Positions 54,774 through 62,653 are shown, numbered from the stretch's first letter. The stretch is DNA of 64,000 bases from Sagittula stellata E-37 (GCF_039724765.1 NZ_CP155729.1:1550001-1614000); one strand, 5' to 3'. Notes: generated by a model not told the origin, from the letters alone. Program-made: numbers and translations.

Positions 54774-55901
54774 ATGACCGATTACGAGAACCCCGGCCCG
54801 GTAGAGCACAACTGGCGCGATGCGATTTCCTCTGTCGAGGAGATCATCGAAGACGCACGCAACGGTCGCATGTTCATTCTGGTCGACCACGAGGACCGCG
54901 AGAACGAGGGCGACCTCGTGATCCCCGCGCAATGGGCGACGCCGGACGCGATCAACTTCATGGCGCTCTACGGACGTGGCCTGATCTGTTTGGCCCTGAC
55001 CCCGGAACGCATCGAGGACCTTGGCCTTTCGCTCATGTCGACGAACAACTCGTCCCGGCACGAGACCGCCTTCACCACCTCCATCGAAGCGCGCGAAGGC
55101 GTCACCACCGGTATTTCCGCAGCCGACCGGGCGCGCACCGTGCAGGTGGCCATCGATTCCGCGAAAGGGCCGGCGGATATCGCGACCCCGGGCCATGTCT
55201 TCCCGCTGCGCGCCAAACGCGGCGGCGTGCTGGTCCGCGCCGGCCACACGGAGGCGGCGGTGGACGTCTCGCGGCTGGCGGGGCTGAACCCCTCCGGCGT
55301 GATCTGCGAGGTCATCAACGACGACGGCACCATGGCCCGCCTGCCGGAGCTGATCGCCTTCGGCCAGAAGCACGGCATCAAGATCGGCACCATCAGCGAC
55401 CTCATCAAGTACCGCCGCCGCAACGACAACCTCGTGAAGGTGCGCACCGAAGAGGTCGTCCAGTCCGAGTTCGGCGGCGAGTGGACCATGCGGATCTACA
55501 CCGACGAGACCCATGGCGACGAACACATCGTGCTGGTGAAGGGCGATCTCTCGGACGATGCGCCCGTGCTGGTGCGGATGCACGCGCTGGACCCGATGCT
55601 CGATGTGGTGGGCGCCGGGCTGAAGGGCCGGGCGGACGAATTCCGCACAGCGATGAACGCCGTGGCCGAGGAAGGGCGCGGCGTCGTTGTGCTGCTGCGC
55701 GACACCTCGACGAAGCTGGACGTGGGCGAGGAGGTTTCTCCGAAGACGCTGCGCCAGTATGGCCTCGGCGCGCAAATCCTGTCGTCGCTGGGCCTGTCGA
55801 AACTGATTCTGCTGACCAACTCGCCGAAGCCGAAGGTCGTCGGGCTGGACGCCTACGGTCTGGAGATCGTTGAAACCCGCAAGATTTCGGAGCTTGGCTG
55901 A
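54774..55901 (+). CDS. ribB: 3,4-dihydroxy-2-butanone 4-phosphate synthase with degenerate GTP cyclohydrolase II domain
   Basis: 375 residues. Residues 1 to about 205 are a full DHBP synthase: ILVDHEDRENEGDL and TPGHVFPLRAKRGGVL carry metal and substrate residues. The C-terminal part aligns with GTP cyclohydrolase II but lacks the zinc cysteines; where GCHII has SECLTGD...CDC this has HALDPMLDVVGAGL. So it makes only DHBP; the second domain is probably regulatory, as in RibBX proteins. It heads ribBX-ribH-nusB. No FMN riboswitch was found upstream. Confidence 0.92.
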   Translation: MTDYENPGPVEHNWRDAISSVEEIIEDARNGRMFILVDHEDRENEGDLVIPAQWATPDAINFMALYGRGLICLALTPERIEDLGLSLMSTNNSSRHETAFTTSIEAREGVTTGISAADRARTVQVAIDSAKGPADIATPGHVFPLRAKRGGVLVRAGHTEAAVDVSRLAGLNPSGVICEVINDDGTMARLPELIAFGQKHGIKIGTISDLIKYRRRNDNLVKVRTEEVVQSEFGGEWTMRIYTDETHGDEHIVLVKGDLSDDAPVLVRMHALDPMLDVVGAGLKGRADEFRTAMNAVAEEGRGVVVLLRDTSTKLDVGEEVSPKTLRQYGLGAQILSSLGLSKLILLTNSPKPKVVGLDAYGLEIVETRKISELG

Positions 55902-56449
55902 TGGCATCGAACGAAACCCACTACACGTTGCCGCGCGCGGAATTCGACAAGCCGGTGAAGATCGCCATCGTCGTGGCGCCCTACTACAAGGACATCGCCG
56001 ACCAGCTCGTGAAGGGCGCGATCGCCGAGGTCGAAGCCTGCGGCGGCTGGCACGAGATCATCGAGGTGCCCGGCGCGCTCGAAGTCCCGACCGCCATCGG
56101 CATCGCGGAACGCATGTCCAACTTCGACGGCTACGTGGCGCTGGGCTGCGTGATCCGCGGGGAAACGACGCATTACGAGACGGTCTGCAACGACTCGTCG
56201 CGCGCGCTGGCGCTGCTGGGCCTGCAGGGCCTGTGCATCGGCAACGGTATCCTCACGGTCGAGACGTACGATCAGGCCGCTGTCCGCGCCGAATCGGATG
56301 GCCAGAACAAGGGCGGCGGCGCAGCGGCGGCAGCCCTTCATCTTATTGCAATCGCACGGAAGTTCGGCGGGGCCCGGAAGGGCGTCGGATTCCGTCCGTC
56401 CGGCGGCGAGTACGAGATCGCCACGTCCGGGAAAGGTCCAGTCGCATGA
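55901..56449 (+). CDS. ribH: 6,7-dimethyl-8-ribityllumazine synthase
   Basis: 182 residues. Condenses DHBP with the pyrimidine diamine to give lumazine. The family motifs EVPGALEVPTAI, GYVALGCVIRGETTHYE and NGILTVETYDQA are present. Slightly longer at both ends than minimal forms. The start shares one base with the ribB stop; the stop overlaps the nusB start. Confidence 0.95.
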   Translation: MASNETHYTLPRAEFDKPVKIAIVVAPYYKDIADQLVKGAIAEVEACGGWHEIIEVPGALEVPTAIGIAERMSNFDGYVALGCVIRGETTHYETVCNDSSRALALLGLQGLCIGNGILTVETYDQAAVRAESDGQNKGGGAAAAALHLIAIARKFGGARKGVGFRPSGGEYEIATSGKGPVA

Positions 56450-56952
56450 GCGAGGCGAACGCGCCCAAACCGCAGCCGGGCAAGCCGTCCGGTAACCAGA
56501 AGCGCAAGATGCGCTCCGCCTCCCGGCTCTATGCCGTGCAGGCGCTCTACCAGATGGAGCAATCGGGCATTCCGGTCGACAAGGTCCGCCGGGAGTTCCT
56601 GGAGTTCCGCTTTGGCGCGGTCGACGACGACGACGGGACCGAGATGCTCGACGGCGATGTTTCGCTGTTTTCTCACGTGATCGAAGAAGCGCTGAACTGG
56701 CAGGCCAAGGTCGACCAGATGACCGACCGTGCGCTTGTGGCGAAATGGCCCATCGCCCGCATCGACCCGGTGCTGCGCGCGCTCTTCCGTGCGGCGGGGG
56801 CGGAACTCGTGGCCACCGACACGCCGCCGAAGGTGGTGATCGTCGAATACGTGGACGTGGCTGTGGCCTTCTACCCGGACGGCAAGGAAGCGAAATTCGT
56901 CAATGCCGTGCTCGACCACATGGCACGCGAGGCGAAGCCCGAGGCGTTCTGA
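56446..56952 (+). CDS. nusB: transcription antitermination factor NusB
   Basis: 168 residues. KMRSASRLYAVQALYQMEQ begins the helical bundle, and VLRALFRAAGAELVATDTPP with NEYVD-like IVEYVDVAVAF closes it. Binds boxA RNA with NusE in rRNA antitermination. The ribH-nusB pairing is common in bacteria. An extra Pro/Lys-rich N-terminal tail of about 20 residues is present. Confidence 0.93.
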   Translation: MSEANAPKPQPGKPSGNQKRKMRSASRLYAVQALYQMEQSGIPVDKVRREFLEFRFGAVDDDDGTEMLDGDVSLFSHVIEEALNWQAKVDQMTDRALVAKWPIARIDPVLRALFRAAGAELVATDTPPKVVIVEYVDVAVAFYPDGKEAKFVNAVLDHMAREAKPEAF

Positions 56953-57173
56953 CCCGAACCGCGCGGTGGCAAGGCGCAACCCCATCGGAAGGTCGGGGCG
57001 CGCGGGGGCCAGGCACCCTGAAGGGTCTTCACAACGCAAGATACGCGCGCCTGCCACGCGCGGCGTGATGTCCGCGCAGGCCGGCGTCGGTCATGGCGTC
57101 CCTGCGGCGCCGTGCACCCTTGTCTTGGTCTGCGCATGATGTATCTTGCATCTCGAATATGATGGAGGGCGCC

Positions 57174-57506
57174 ATGCCGAAACTTATCCGACTCTACATC
57201 CTGCAGGTCTGCGCGGGCTTCGGGCTATCGGCGATCTTCGTGGGGCTGCTGCTTTGGGCCAATGTGGCGAACCTCTGGCACCTTGTGAGCACTTCGCCGG
57301 TGGGCTGGATCGCGGTGGCGATGCTGTTCTTCGCCAACGGCATCGTCTTTGCTGGCGTGCAATTCGCGATCTCGGTCATGCGCATGGGCGAGGACGACAC
57401 GCCAGGCGGCGGCAAGCGGCAGCCGGGGCATCTGCCTGCCCCTCTGGCGCTGCGCGTGCCGGTGGAGAAGAAGAGCGCAGGGGACAGGGCCTTCCGTCGT
57501 CGTTGA
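57174..57506 (+). CDS. small two-helix membrane protein
   Basis: 110 residues with two clear membrane helices (about 7-31 and 42-67: LYILQVCAGFGLSAIFVGLL and WIAVAMLFFANGIVFAGVQF), then a basic tail. GGAGGG lies four bases before the ATG at 57174. Likely conserved in the group; no function is recognised. 221 bases after nusB. Confidence 0.72.
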   Translation: MPKLIRLYILQVCAGFGLSAIFVGLLLWANVANLWHLVSTSPVGWIAVAMLFFANGIVFAGVQFAISVMRMGEDDTPGGGKRQPGHLPAPLALRVPVEKKSAGDRAFRRR

Positions 57507-57531
57507 GGTGCCGACCGGGCCGCAGGGCCCA

Positions 57532-57550
57532 AAATTTTCGTCGAAAATTT
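57532..57550. repeat. palindrome AAATTTTCG-T-CGAAAATTT
   Basis: Nine-base perfect arms around a single T, in an otherwise GC-rich context, 25 bases past the preceding stop. Same layout as the palindrome at 57616, which suggests a related pair of sites. Confidence 0.65.
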
Positions 57551-57615
57551 GTGAGGGCGCGGGCGGAGAGGCCGGCGCCTTTTTCGGTACATCTGTGCGA
57601 AGGGCAGTCGGTGCC

Positions 57616-57646
57616 GCCGCAAATTCTTCGGCGAAGAATTTGCGGC
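57616..57646. repeat. 31-base palindrome with 15-base arms
   Basis: GCCGCAAATTCTTCG (57616-57630) and CGAAGAATTTGCGGC (57632-57646) are perfect inverted copies around one G. The core AAATTCTTCG/CGAAGAATTT parallels the AAATTTTCG/CGAAAATTT palindrome 66 bases upstream. Confidence 0.7.
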
Positions 57647-58070
57647 CGGCCCGATGAGCGGCGGGAACCACCACGACCGTGTGGGTGACGCATTCCCGAG
57701 GACCTGTATATACAGGTGGGCGCCAGGTAACGAAGCCACGGCTACGCCAGAGCCAGCTCCCTCGGATTTGCTTAAGGCCACCGGAATGTACCCGTTCACG
57801 TGAGGGGCAGAACCCGCCAGTGCCTCAGGTAAGCCCGGGACGCGGCCTCGGCAAGTCCATCCTGTCGATTTCGTGAAGGGCGCGCAAAACGACCCGGCGG
57901 AAAAGCCCAGACGGCATCGGGAGGAAAGTGTCATGTGCGGGTCCGAGACGTACCGCCCGATGCGCCGTCGGGAGCCTTCGCGACCACCCGAAACACATTG
58001 CAGGAACATCCGCGACTGGGGGGCCGCAGACCGGGGCACACGGGCGTCTCATCGGGGCAGGTGTGCTGCC

Positions 58071-58820
58071 TCACGTCTCCGGGGTGGTGAACCCGTAGCG
58101 TTCCAGTTCCTCGGGAAGCAGGATGTAGATCTCGTTCGAGGGGGTCGCCAGCGCGTGGCTCATGACCCGCACGTCGACCCCCATGTCGTCGAGGTAGGTC
58201 ATGACCTCGGCCTGACCGCGCTGGATATCCTCGACCGCGACAAAAGCGGGCAGGATCGTGCTTTCGCCGAAGTAGTGCTGGTGCACGCCAATCGAGGCAG
58301 AGGGTTCGGCGGTGCGGGTCGTGCCGCCCGCGAAGAGGTAGGGGCAGGCGGAGTAGCAGATTTCGCCCGACAGCACGGTTGTCGCGATCCCGGAGGCACG
58401 CAGGTGCCGGCCAAGGTCGATGGCGTCGCGCACGGACCCGCCGGGGGATTGCAGCACGAGGGTTTCGATCTTTGGATCGGCGGCGGTTATCTGCGGCATG
58501 AGGCGCTGCGCGTCGCCGTCTTCAATCGCCCCCTCCAGCCGCCACGTGGCGTCCTCGTAGGTCAGCGTCAGCCGGTCGGGCAATTCGCCCGGATCGCGGC
58601 TGGGCTGGACCGTGGGGCGGTCGCGGGACGGGTTGAAGGTGCGGCGCTGGTCGCCGGGGCGCACAGGCTCTGACAGTCGCGGGGCCTGCGGCGACGAGAA
58701 CGGCAGCGAGAAGGGCGCGCTGCGAATGTCGCCCAGCACCAGCAGCACGCCGATGCCGACCTGAAAGATCAGCACGGCGGCAAGCGTCCGGGCGACCGGG
58801 CGGGCTGTGCGGGTGCTCAT
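58071..58820 (-). CDS. exported ClpP-like (COG3904-type) protein
   Basis: 249 residues. An N-terminal membrane anchor or signal (TLAAVLIFQVGIGVLLVLGD), a Pro/Arg-rich linker, then a ClpP/crotonase-like domain: LQSPGGSVRDAIDLGRHLRA, EICYSACPYLFAGG holding the likely nucleophile Ser, and ASIGVHQHYF with a candidate His. A periplasmic, membrane-anchored serine hydrolase is inferred. The ATG at 58820 has GGAAAGG upstream. Same strand as the coiled-coil membrane protein, with the 30-bp array in between. Confidence 0.72.
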   Translation of the reverse strand: MSTRTARPVARTLAAVLIFQVGIGVLLVLGDIRSAPFSLPFSSPQAPRLSEPVRPGDQRRTFNPSRDRPTVQPSRDPGELPDRLTLTYEDATWRLEGAIEDGDAQRLMPQITAADPKIETLVLQSPGGSVRDAIDLGRHLRASGIATTVLSGEICYSACPYLFAGGTTRTAEPSASIGVHQHYFGESTILPAFVAVEDIQRGQAEVMTYLDDMGVDVRVMSHALATPSNEIYILLPEELERYGFTTPET

Positions 58821-58890
58821 GGCCGTGCCTTTCCCGGGGGGGACGGACGGGTGGCCCGGATGGCGCCTTGAGTGCGGGTGCACGGCATGA

Positions 58891-59100
58891 TGCGGCCCGT
58901 CGCGGTGATGCGCGACAAGACACGGACCGTCGCGGTGATGCGCGACAAGACACGGACCGTCGCGGTGATGCGCGACAAGACACGGACCGTCGCGGTGATG
59001 CGCGACAAGACACGGACCGTCGCGGTGATGCGCGACAAGACGCGGCCCGTCGCGGTGATGCGAGACAAGACGCGGTCCGTCGCGGTGATGCGCGACAAGA
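58891..59100 (+). repeat. seven 30-base tandem repeats with internal hairpin
   Basis: Units start at 58891, 58921, 58951, 58981, 59011, 59041 and 59071. Copies 2-5 are identical; others differ by a few bases. Each contains GTCGCG-GTGATG-CGCGAC, a six-base-pair stem with six-base loop, so the array could form seven hairpins. It lies in the 358-base gap between the two minus-strand genes. There are no spacers, so it is not CRISPR. A tandem that stays in frame (10 residues per unit) gives open frames both ways, but these look accidental. Confidence 0.9.
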
Positions 59101-59178
59101 TACAGACAGTCCCTCCCGCACCGATCCAGTCCGTCCCACGAGCGGGCGACGCCGGCCCGCATGGCGCTCCTCCGACGC

Positions 59179-60513
59179 TCATTCAGCGGCCTCGCGTGGC
59201 GGCTCCTGCGGTTGTTTCGGGGCGGCGTCCGGCGTCAGCACCGTTGGGGCCGCAGTGGTGGCAGGGGGCGGCGGGGCCGAAAGCTGCTCCACGTCGCGCA
59301 AGGCGGTGACGGCGGCGCGCAGCTCGGCCAGCGTCAGCGTGTCCTCGATCCCCGTACCGTCGCGCCCGTGGCGGATCGCGCCGTGGGTGATCGCCAGGAT
59401 GAACACCAGAACCATGGGCAGAAGGTCGATGGCGATGGCCCCCGCCCAGGACGGCACGAAATTGCGGGCATAAAGGATCACTGCGTCGGCGGCGGAAATC
59501 GGCGTGTAGGTCACGTCGGTCGGGCTTTCCAGCGCCTGCACGTTCTGCGCCGCCCGTTCCAGCGTCGCGGCGCGGCTGCCCAGCACCTCAAGCACCGACG
59601 TGATGGTGGCAGACTGGTCGGCCCGCCCGGCGGCGGTGGAACTGTCGAGCTCCGGCAGCACGACCGAGGCGGCGAGGTCCTGCGCCGCCCGCTCCACAAG
59701 CTGCGCCACCGACAGTTGCCGAAGTTGTGTGATCAAACCCTGAAGGCGCACGGCGGCCTCGGAAAACTCGATGGAGCGGGCCTCCACGCTGCCTGGCTCC
59801 ACGGTCAGGGCGCGCATCCGCGACAGGATGGTGTTGCCCTCCGTAAAGGCGCTTTCGACAAGCGGCGTCTGTTCTGCGATCTGGGTTTCCAGCGCCGACA
59901 GTTCCGCCGATTTCTGGCGCAGCACACGGAACACCGCGCCGCGCCCGGCCAGGCCGGAGAGAGACCCCTGCGCCTCCAGTTCCGACAGGTCCTCGAACGA
60001 CTGCCGCACGCGGGCCACGTCGCGTTCAAGCGCCTGTCCGGTCAGGGCGATCTCATGCGCGCGTTCAAGCGCCGTCTGGTAATCCTGCACGGTCTTGGCG
60101 AGGTGCTGCTCCACCGCCGCCGATCCGGCCAGCGCCGCAGCGTTCAGCCAGGACGACATGGCGACGATGGCGAGGCTGCCCATGCCCATGGCGGCCAGAA
60201 GACCGGTGCGGGCGCGCGTCGTGGTGACGGCCGGGAAAAGCCGCAGCATGTACGACCAGAAGACGAAGATGCCCACGGACACGGCGGTGGAATAGGCGAT
60301 GGCGGCAAAGACCGACATGGCGCCGTTCTCGTCCAGAAGCGAAGACACACCGAGGTAGGTATAGATGCCCGAGGCCACCGACAGCACGCCAAGCGCCGTG
60401 CCGGAAAACGTGTCGAGCCACGTGATGTGACCTTCGAGGTCGCGGGCATTGCGGACACCGCGTGCAGCCTCCCGGCTGAGGGGCACGGCATCCTGTCGTT
60501 GGCTCTGGCTCAT
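59179..60513 (-). CDS. four-helix membrane protein with long coiled coil
   Basis: 444 residues. Three N-terminal helices (about 36-57, 66-92, 103-122), a long heptad-like region (about 130-350) with many Glu/Ala/Gln/Leu, a fourth helix near 372-395 (AGAIAIDLLPMVLVFILAIT), and a Pro/Ala-rich C-terminal tail. No catalytic motif is seen, so a structural or scaffolding role is likely. The coiled coil probably lies in the periplasm or cytoplasm between helices 3 and 4. The ATG at 60513 (MSQSQRQDAV) is used. Likely cotranscribed with the ClpP-like gene downstream. Confidence 0.72.
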   Translation of the reverse strand: MSQSQRQDAVPLSREAARGVRNARDLEGHITWLDTFSGTALGVLSVASGIYTYLGVSSLLDENGAMSVFAAIAYSTAVSVGIFVFWSYMLRLFPAVTTTRARTGLLAAMGMGSLAIVAMSSWLNAAALAGSAAVEQHLAKTVQDYQTALERAHEIALTGQALERDVARVRQSFEDLSELEAQGSLSGLAGRGAVFRVLRQKSAELSALETQIAEQTPLVESAFTEGNTILSRMRALTVEPGSVEARSIEFSEAAVRLQGLITQLRQLSVAQLVERAAQDLAASVVLPELDSSTAAGRADQSATITSVLEVLGSRAATLERAAQNVQALESPTDVTYTPISAADAVILYARNFVPSWAGAIAIDLLPMVLVFILAITHGAIRHGRDGTGIEDTLTLAELRAAVTALRDVEQLSAPPPPATTAAPTVLTPDAAPKQPQEPPREAAE

Positions 60514-60608
60514 GCGGTCTCCATAAGCGTCGGCCAAAATCGACCGGCCCGTAAAACATGACCTCCCGGGCGCGATTTGCAACGTCCCTCTCCGTGGGGG
60601 TTGCATTT

Positions 60609-60623
60609 GTTCACGTATTGTTC
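60609..60623. promoter_or_regulatory. LexA box GTTC-N7-GTTC upstream of mmcB
   Basis: GTTCACGTATTGTTC is a perfect alphaproteobacterial SOS box (GTTC-N7-GTTC), 13 bases before the mmcB ATG at 60637. It predicts LexA repression released by DNA damage. Confidence 0.9.
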
Positions 60624-60636
60624 ATATGTTTTCAGC

Positions 60637-61107
60637 ATGGAATTGCGTGACACCCTAATGGAAACCGGCCTGATGCCGGGGCAGGTGCTGGCCCGGGGCG
60701 TCTGCCGCCACCTCGCGACACACGGCTTCGCGACGATCGAGGAATTCGTGCCGGAGCGCGGCCTCAGGGTCGATGTGATGGCGCTTGGCCCGAAGGGAGA
60801 GCTTTGGGTGGTGGAGTGCAAATCCTCGCGCGCGGACTTCATGTGCGACAGCAAGTGGCAGGGCTACCTCGACTGGTGCGACCGCTACTTCTGGGCCGTG
60901 GACCAGGATTTTCCGACGGATCTTCTGCCCGAGGGCACCGGCCTGATCGTTGCCGACGGCTACGACGCCGAGATCCTCCGCATGTCGCCGGAAACCAAGC
61001 TGGCGGGCGCGCGGCGCAAGGTCCTGATGCAGAAGTTCGCCTTCCACGCGGCCCGGCGCCTGCAGGGCTTGCGCGATCCGGGCGCGATACTGGACGGCCC
61101 CGGCTGA
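60637..61107 (+). CDS. mmcB: MmcB-family DNA repair protein
   Basis: 156 residues matching MmcB, which links to mutagenic translesion repair in Caulobacter. The core LWVVECKSSRADFMCDSKWQ with E and K in a PD-(D/E)XK-like pattern suggests a nuclease fold; DVMALGPKGEL precedes it. The ATG at 60637 lies right after a LexA box. Divergent from the coiled-coil membrane protein. Confidence 0.88.
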   Translation: MELRDTLMETGLMPGQVLARGVCRHLATHGFATIEEFVPERGLRVDVMALGPKGELWVVECKSSRADFMCDSKWQGYLDWCDRYFWAVDQDFPTDLLPEGTGLIVADGYDAEILRMSPETKLAGARRKVLMQKFAFHAARRLQGLRDPGAILDGPG

Positions 61108-61155
61108 GGACGGCTCGGTCGCACAGGGCAGGGCAAGAACGCCCTGCGGCTGCGT

Positions 61156-61359
61156 TCAGCGCTTTTTCTTCTTCGGTTTCATGCCGCGTGCCGTGGCGGC
61201 GGCGGCGCGCAGTTCCTCGGCGATGTCCTCGGCCTCTTCGGGCTCGAAGTCCATCGGGATCTCCAGATCCCCGGCAAAGATGTACATCCGGACCATGCCC
61301 AGGTCGGTCGGGCCGATCTGCAGGTTGGCCTCGATTTCGCTTTCGTCGTTGATGCTCAT
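61156..61359 (-). CDS. small conserved protein (DUF6324-like)
   Basis: 67 residues: MSINDESEIEANLQIGPTDL, then MYIFAGDLEIPMDFEPEEAE and a Lys-rich end (KPKKKKR). Resembles a short conserved family of Rhodobacteraceae that I recall as DUF6324; function unknown. Convergent with mmcB, 48 bases apart. Confidence 0.7.
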   Translation of the reverse strand: MSINDESEIEANLQIGPTDLGMVRMYIFAGDLEIPMDFEPEEAEDIAEELRAAAATARGMKPKKKKR

Positions 61360-61430
61360 GGCTGTCCCTCGCGGTGCCCTTGTCAGTTAGTTCGCGCCGC
61401 GCTTTGATGCAAGCGCAGGAGGATGCGCCG

Positions 61431-61943
61431 ATGGCGATGGAATTGCGGGGGCTCGCGGACGGCGACGTGGATTGGCTGGTGGCCGAACACGGGCGTCTTT
61501 ATGCGCGGGACGAGGGGTTCGACGACAGCTTCCCCATTCTGGTGCGGCAGGTGCTGGACGATTTCGTAGCCGGGTTCGATCCGGCGCGGGAACGGGCCTT
61601 CATCGCGTGGGAGGACGGCGCGCGGCTGGGCAGCATCTTCTGCGCCCGCTCCGACGATCCCGACGCGGCGAAGCTGCGGCTTTTCTTCCTGATGCCGGAG
61701 GCGCGCGGCAAGGGGCTGGGCCGGCGCCTGCTGGCCGAAAACCTGGCCTTTGCGCGGCAGGCGGGCTATCGGAAGATGGTGCTCTGGACGCACGAAAGCC
61801 ACAAGGCCGCCTGTGCGCTCTATGCCGCGACGGGTTGGCGGTTGCTCCGGTCGGAGCCGAAAATCAGCTTTGGCAGACCGGTGGTGGAACAGGGGTGGGA
61901 GATCGACCTGCACGCGCCGGGGCCGAAAAAATTCCCGGATTAA
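61431..61943 (+). CDS. GNAT-family N-acetyltransferase
   Basis: 170 residues. FFLMPEARGKGLGRRLLAEN is the acetyl-CoA motif, followed by LWTHESHKAACALYAATGWR. ADGDVDWLVAEHGRLYARDE and the general layout resemble GNAT domains of MarR-GNAT proteins, but no MarR domain is present. AGGAGG lies eight bases before the ATG at 61431. The substrate is unknown. Confidence 0.85.
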   Translation: MAMELRGLADGDVDWLVAEHGRLYARDEGFDDSFPILVRQVLDDFVAGFDPARERAFIAWEDGARLGSIFCARSDDPDAAKLRLFFLMPEARGKGLGRRLLAENLAFARQAGYRKMVLWTHESHKAACALYAATGWRLLRSEPKISFGRPVVEQGWEIDLHAPGPKKFPD

Positions 61944-61985
61944 CGCTTGCATTCCAAGGACGCAGTTTGTAAATCGCCTGCCAGT

Positions 61986-62062
61986 GCCGCCTTAGCTCAG
62001 TTGGTTAGAGCGCCTGATTGTGGATCAGGAGGTCCCCCGTTCGAGCCGGGGAGGTGGTACCA
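61986..62062 (+). tRNA. tRNA-His (anticodon GTG), without encoded G-1
   Basis: Acceptor GCCGCCT/AGGTGGT, anticodon loop TTGTGGA with GTG at 62020-62022, T arm CCCCG-TTCGAGC-CGGGG, CCA encoded. The base before position 1 is T and the discriminator is A (62059), instead of the usual G-1:C73. This is the loss known in one alphaproteobacterial clade. Confidence 0.95.
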
Positions 62063-62320
62063 TTTCCACACAGTTTTGCAGAGACAGTTCTGGACGCAGT
62101 TCCCAACACGGACCGATGCCCTTGGCGCGCCGCTGAGCGCGCTTTTGCGATCGGTCGGGTGCCGGTTAGCGCGCCGCTCTGGCGTGGTCTGAGCCCTCTG
62201 TGCGACCGGGACGAGGGGCGGGGGCGCGGCATCCTGTCCGGTGGCGGGAAAAGAATGCTGCGGCGCGGAACCGACATGTCCCGCAAGGGGTTTCCCAATG
62301 CAAGACAGGAGTGTCGCGAA

Positions 62321-62653
62321 ATGTATCCAGACATGATGAAAGCCGCCGTCGAGTGGCAGCGGGCCACGATGGCCGGGGCGCGGATGATGATCTCGGCCGG
62401 GACGGTGATCCAAGTGCGCGTCGCGCAGATGGCGATGGGCACGATGAAACCGGTCGAAGCCACACGCATGGTGTTCGAGAAACCGTCGGCCTTCATGCGC
62501 GGCACGGAGGCAGCGATGCGCGCCATGGCGGGGCACAAGGGCTACGGCGCGGTGATGGAAGCGGCCCTGGCCCCGATCGAGGCCAGCGCCGGGGCCAACG
62601 CCCGCCGCCTGTCGTCCAAGACCCTGACCAAGGGCAAGCGCCGCCGGTCCTGA
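62321..62653 (+). CDS. small Met/Ala-rich helical protein
   Basis: 110 residues, rich in Met and Ala, helical throughout (VEWQRATMAGARMMISAGTV), with a basic Lys/Arg tail. It resembles phasin-like or granule-associated small proteins in composition, but no family is certain. AGGAG lies 10 bases before the ATG at 62321. Monocistronic between tRNA-His and the alcohol dehydrogenase. Confidence 0.65.
   Translation: MYPDMMKAAVEWQRATMAGARMMISAGTVIQVRVAQMAMGTMKPVEATRMVFEKPSAFMRGTEAAMRAMAGHKGYGAVMEAALAPIEASAGANARRLSSKTLTKGKRRRS

Larger units (their letters stand above)
57507..58070. other. 564-base convergent gap with palindromes and possible RNA structure
   Basis: No convincing gene on either strand. 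It holds two long palindromes (listed separately), a 16-base perfect palindrome ACCTGTATATACAGGT at 57702-57717, and a stretch at about 57716-58000 whose GAGGAAAGTGTC (57921) resembles a conserved group II intron domain I segment. Lies between convergent genes, so it may hold terminators or a relic element. Confidence 0.4.

Noticed and set aside
57702..57717. LuxR-type lux box
   Set aside because: Half sites match, but the centre is four bases instead of eight, and no luxR/luxI gene is near.
57742..57932. Permuted tmRNA on the minus strand: a stretch reading ANPRELALA then stop
   Set aside because: No acceptor arm, no GTTCGAATCC-type T arm and no proper tmRNA 5' motif were found; the tag-like reading is probably chance.
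57873..58673. Plus-strand ORF starting in the structured gap
   Set aside because: It runs antisense into the ClpP-like gene and shows no recognisable motif.
58891..59100. CRISPR array
   Set aside because: The 30-base units follow each other without unique spacers, and no cas gene is present.
58817..59182. Repeat proteins read through the 30-bp array in several frames
   Set aside because: The 30-base period keeps all frames open by arithmetic; no ribosome site or conserved context.
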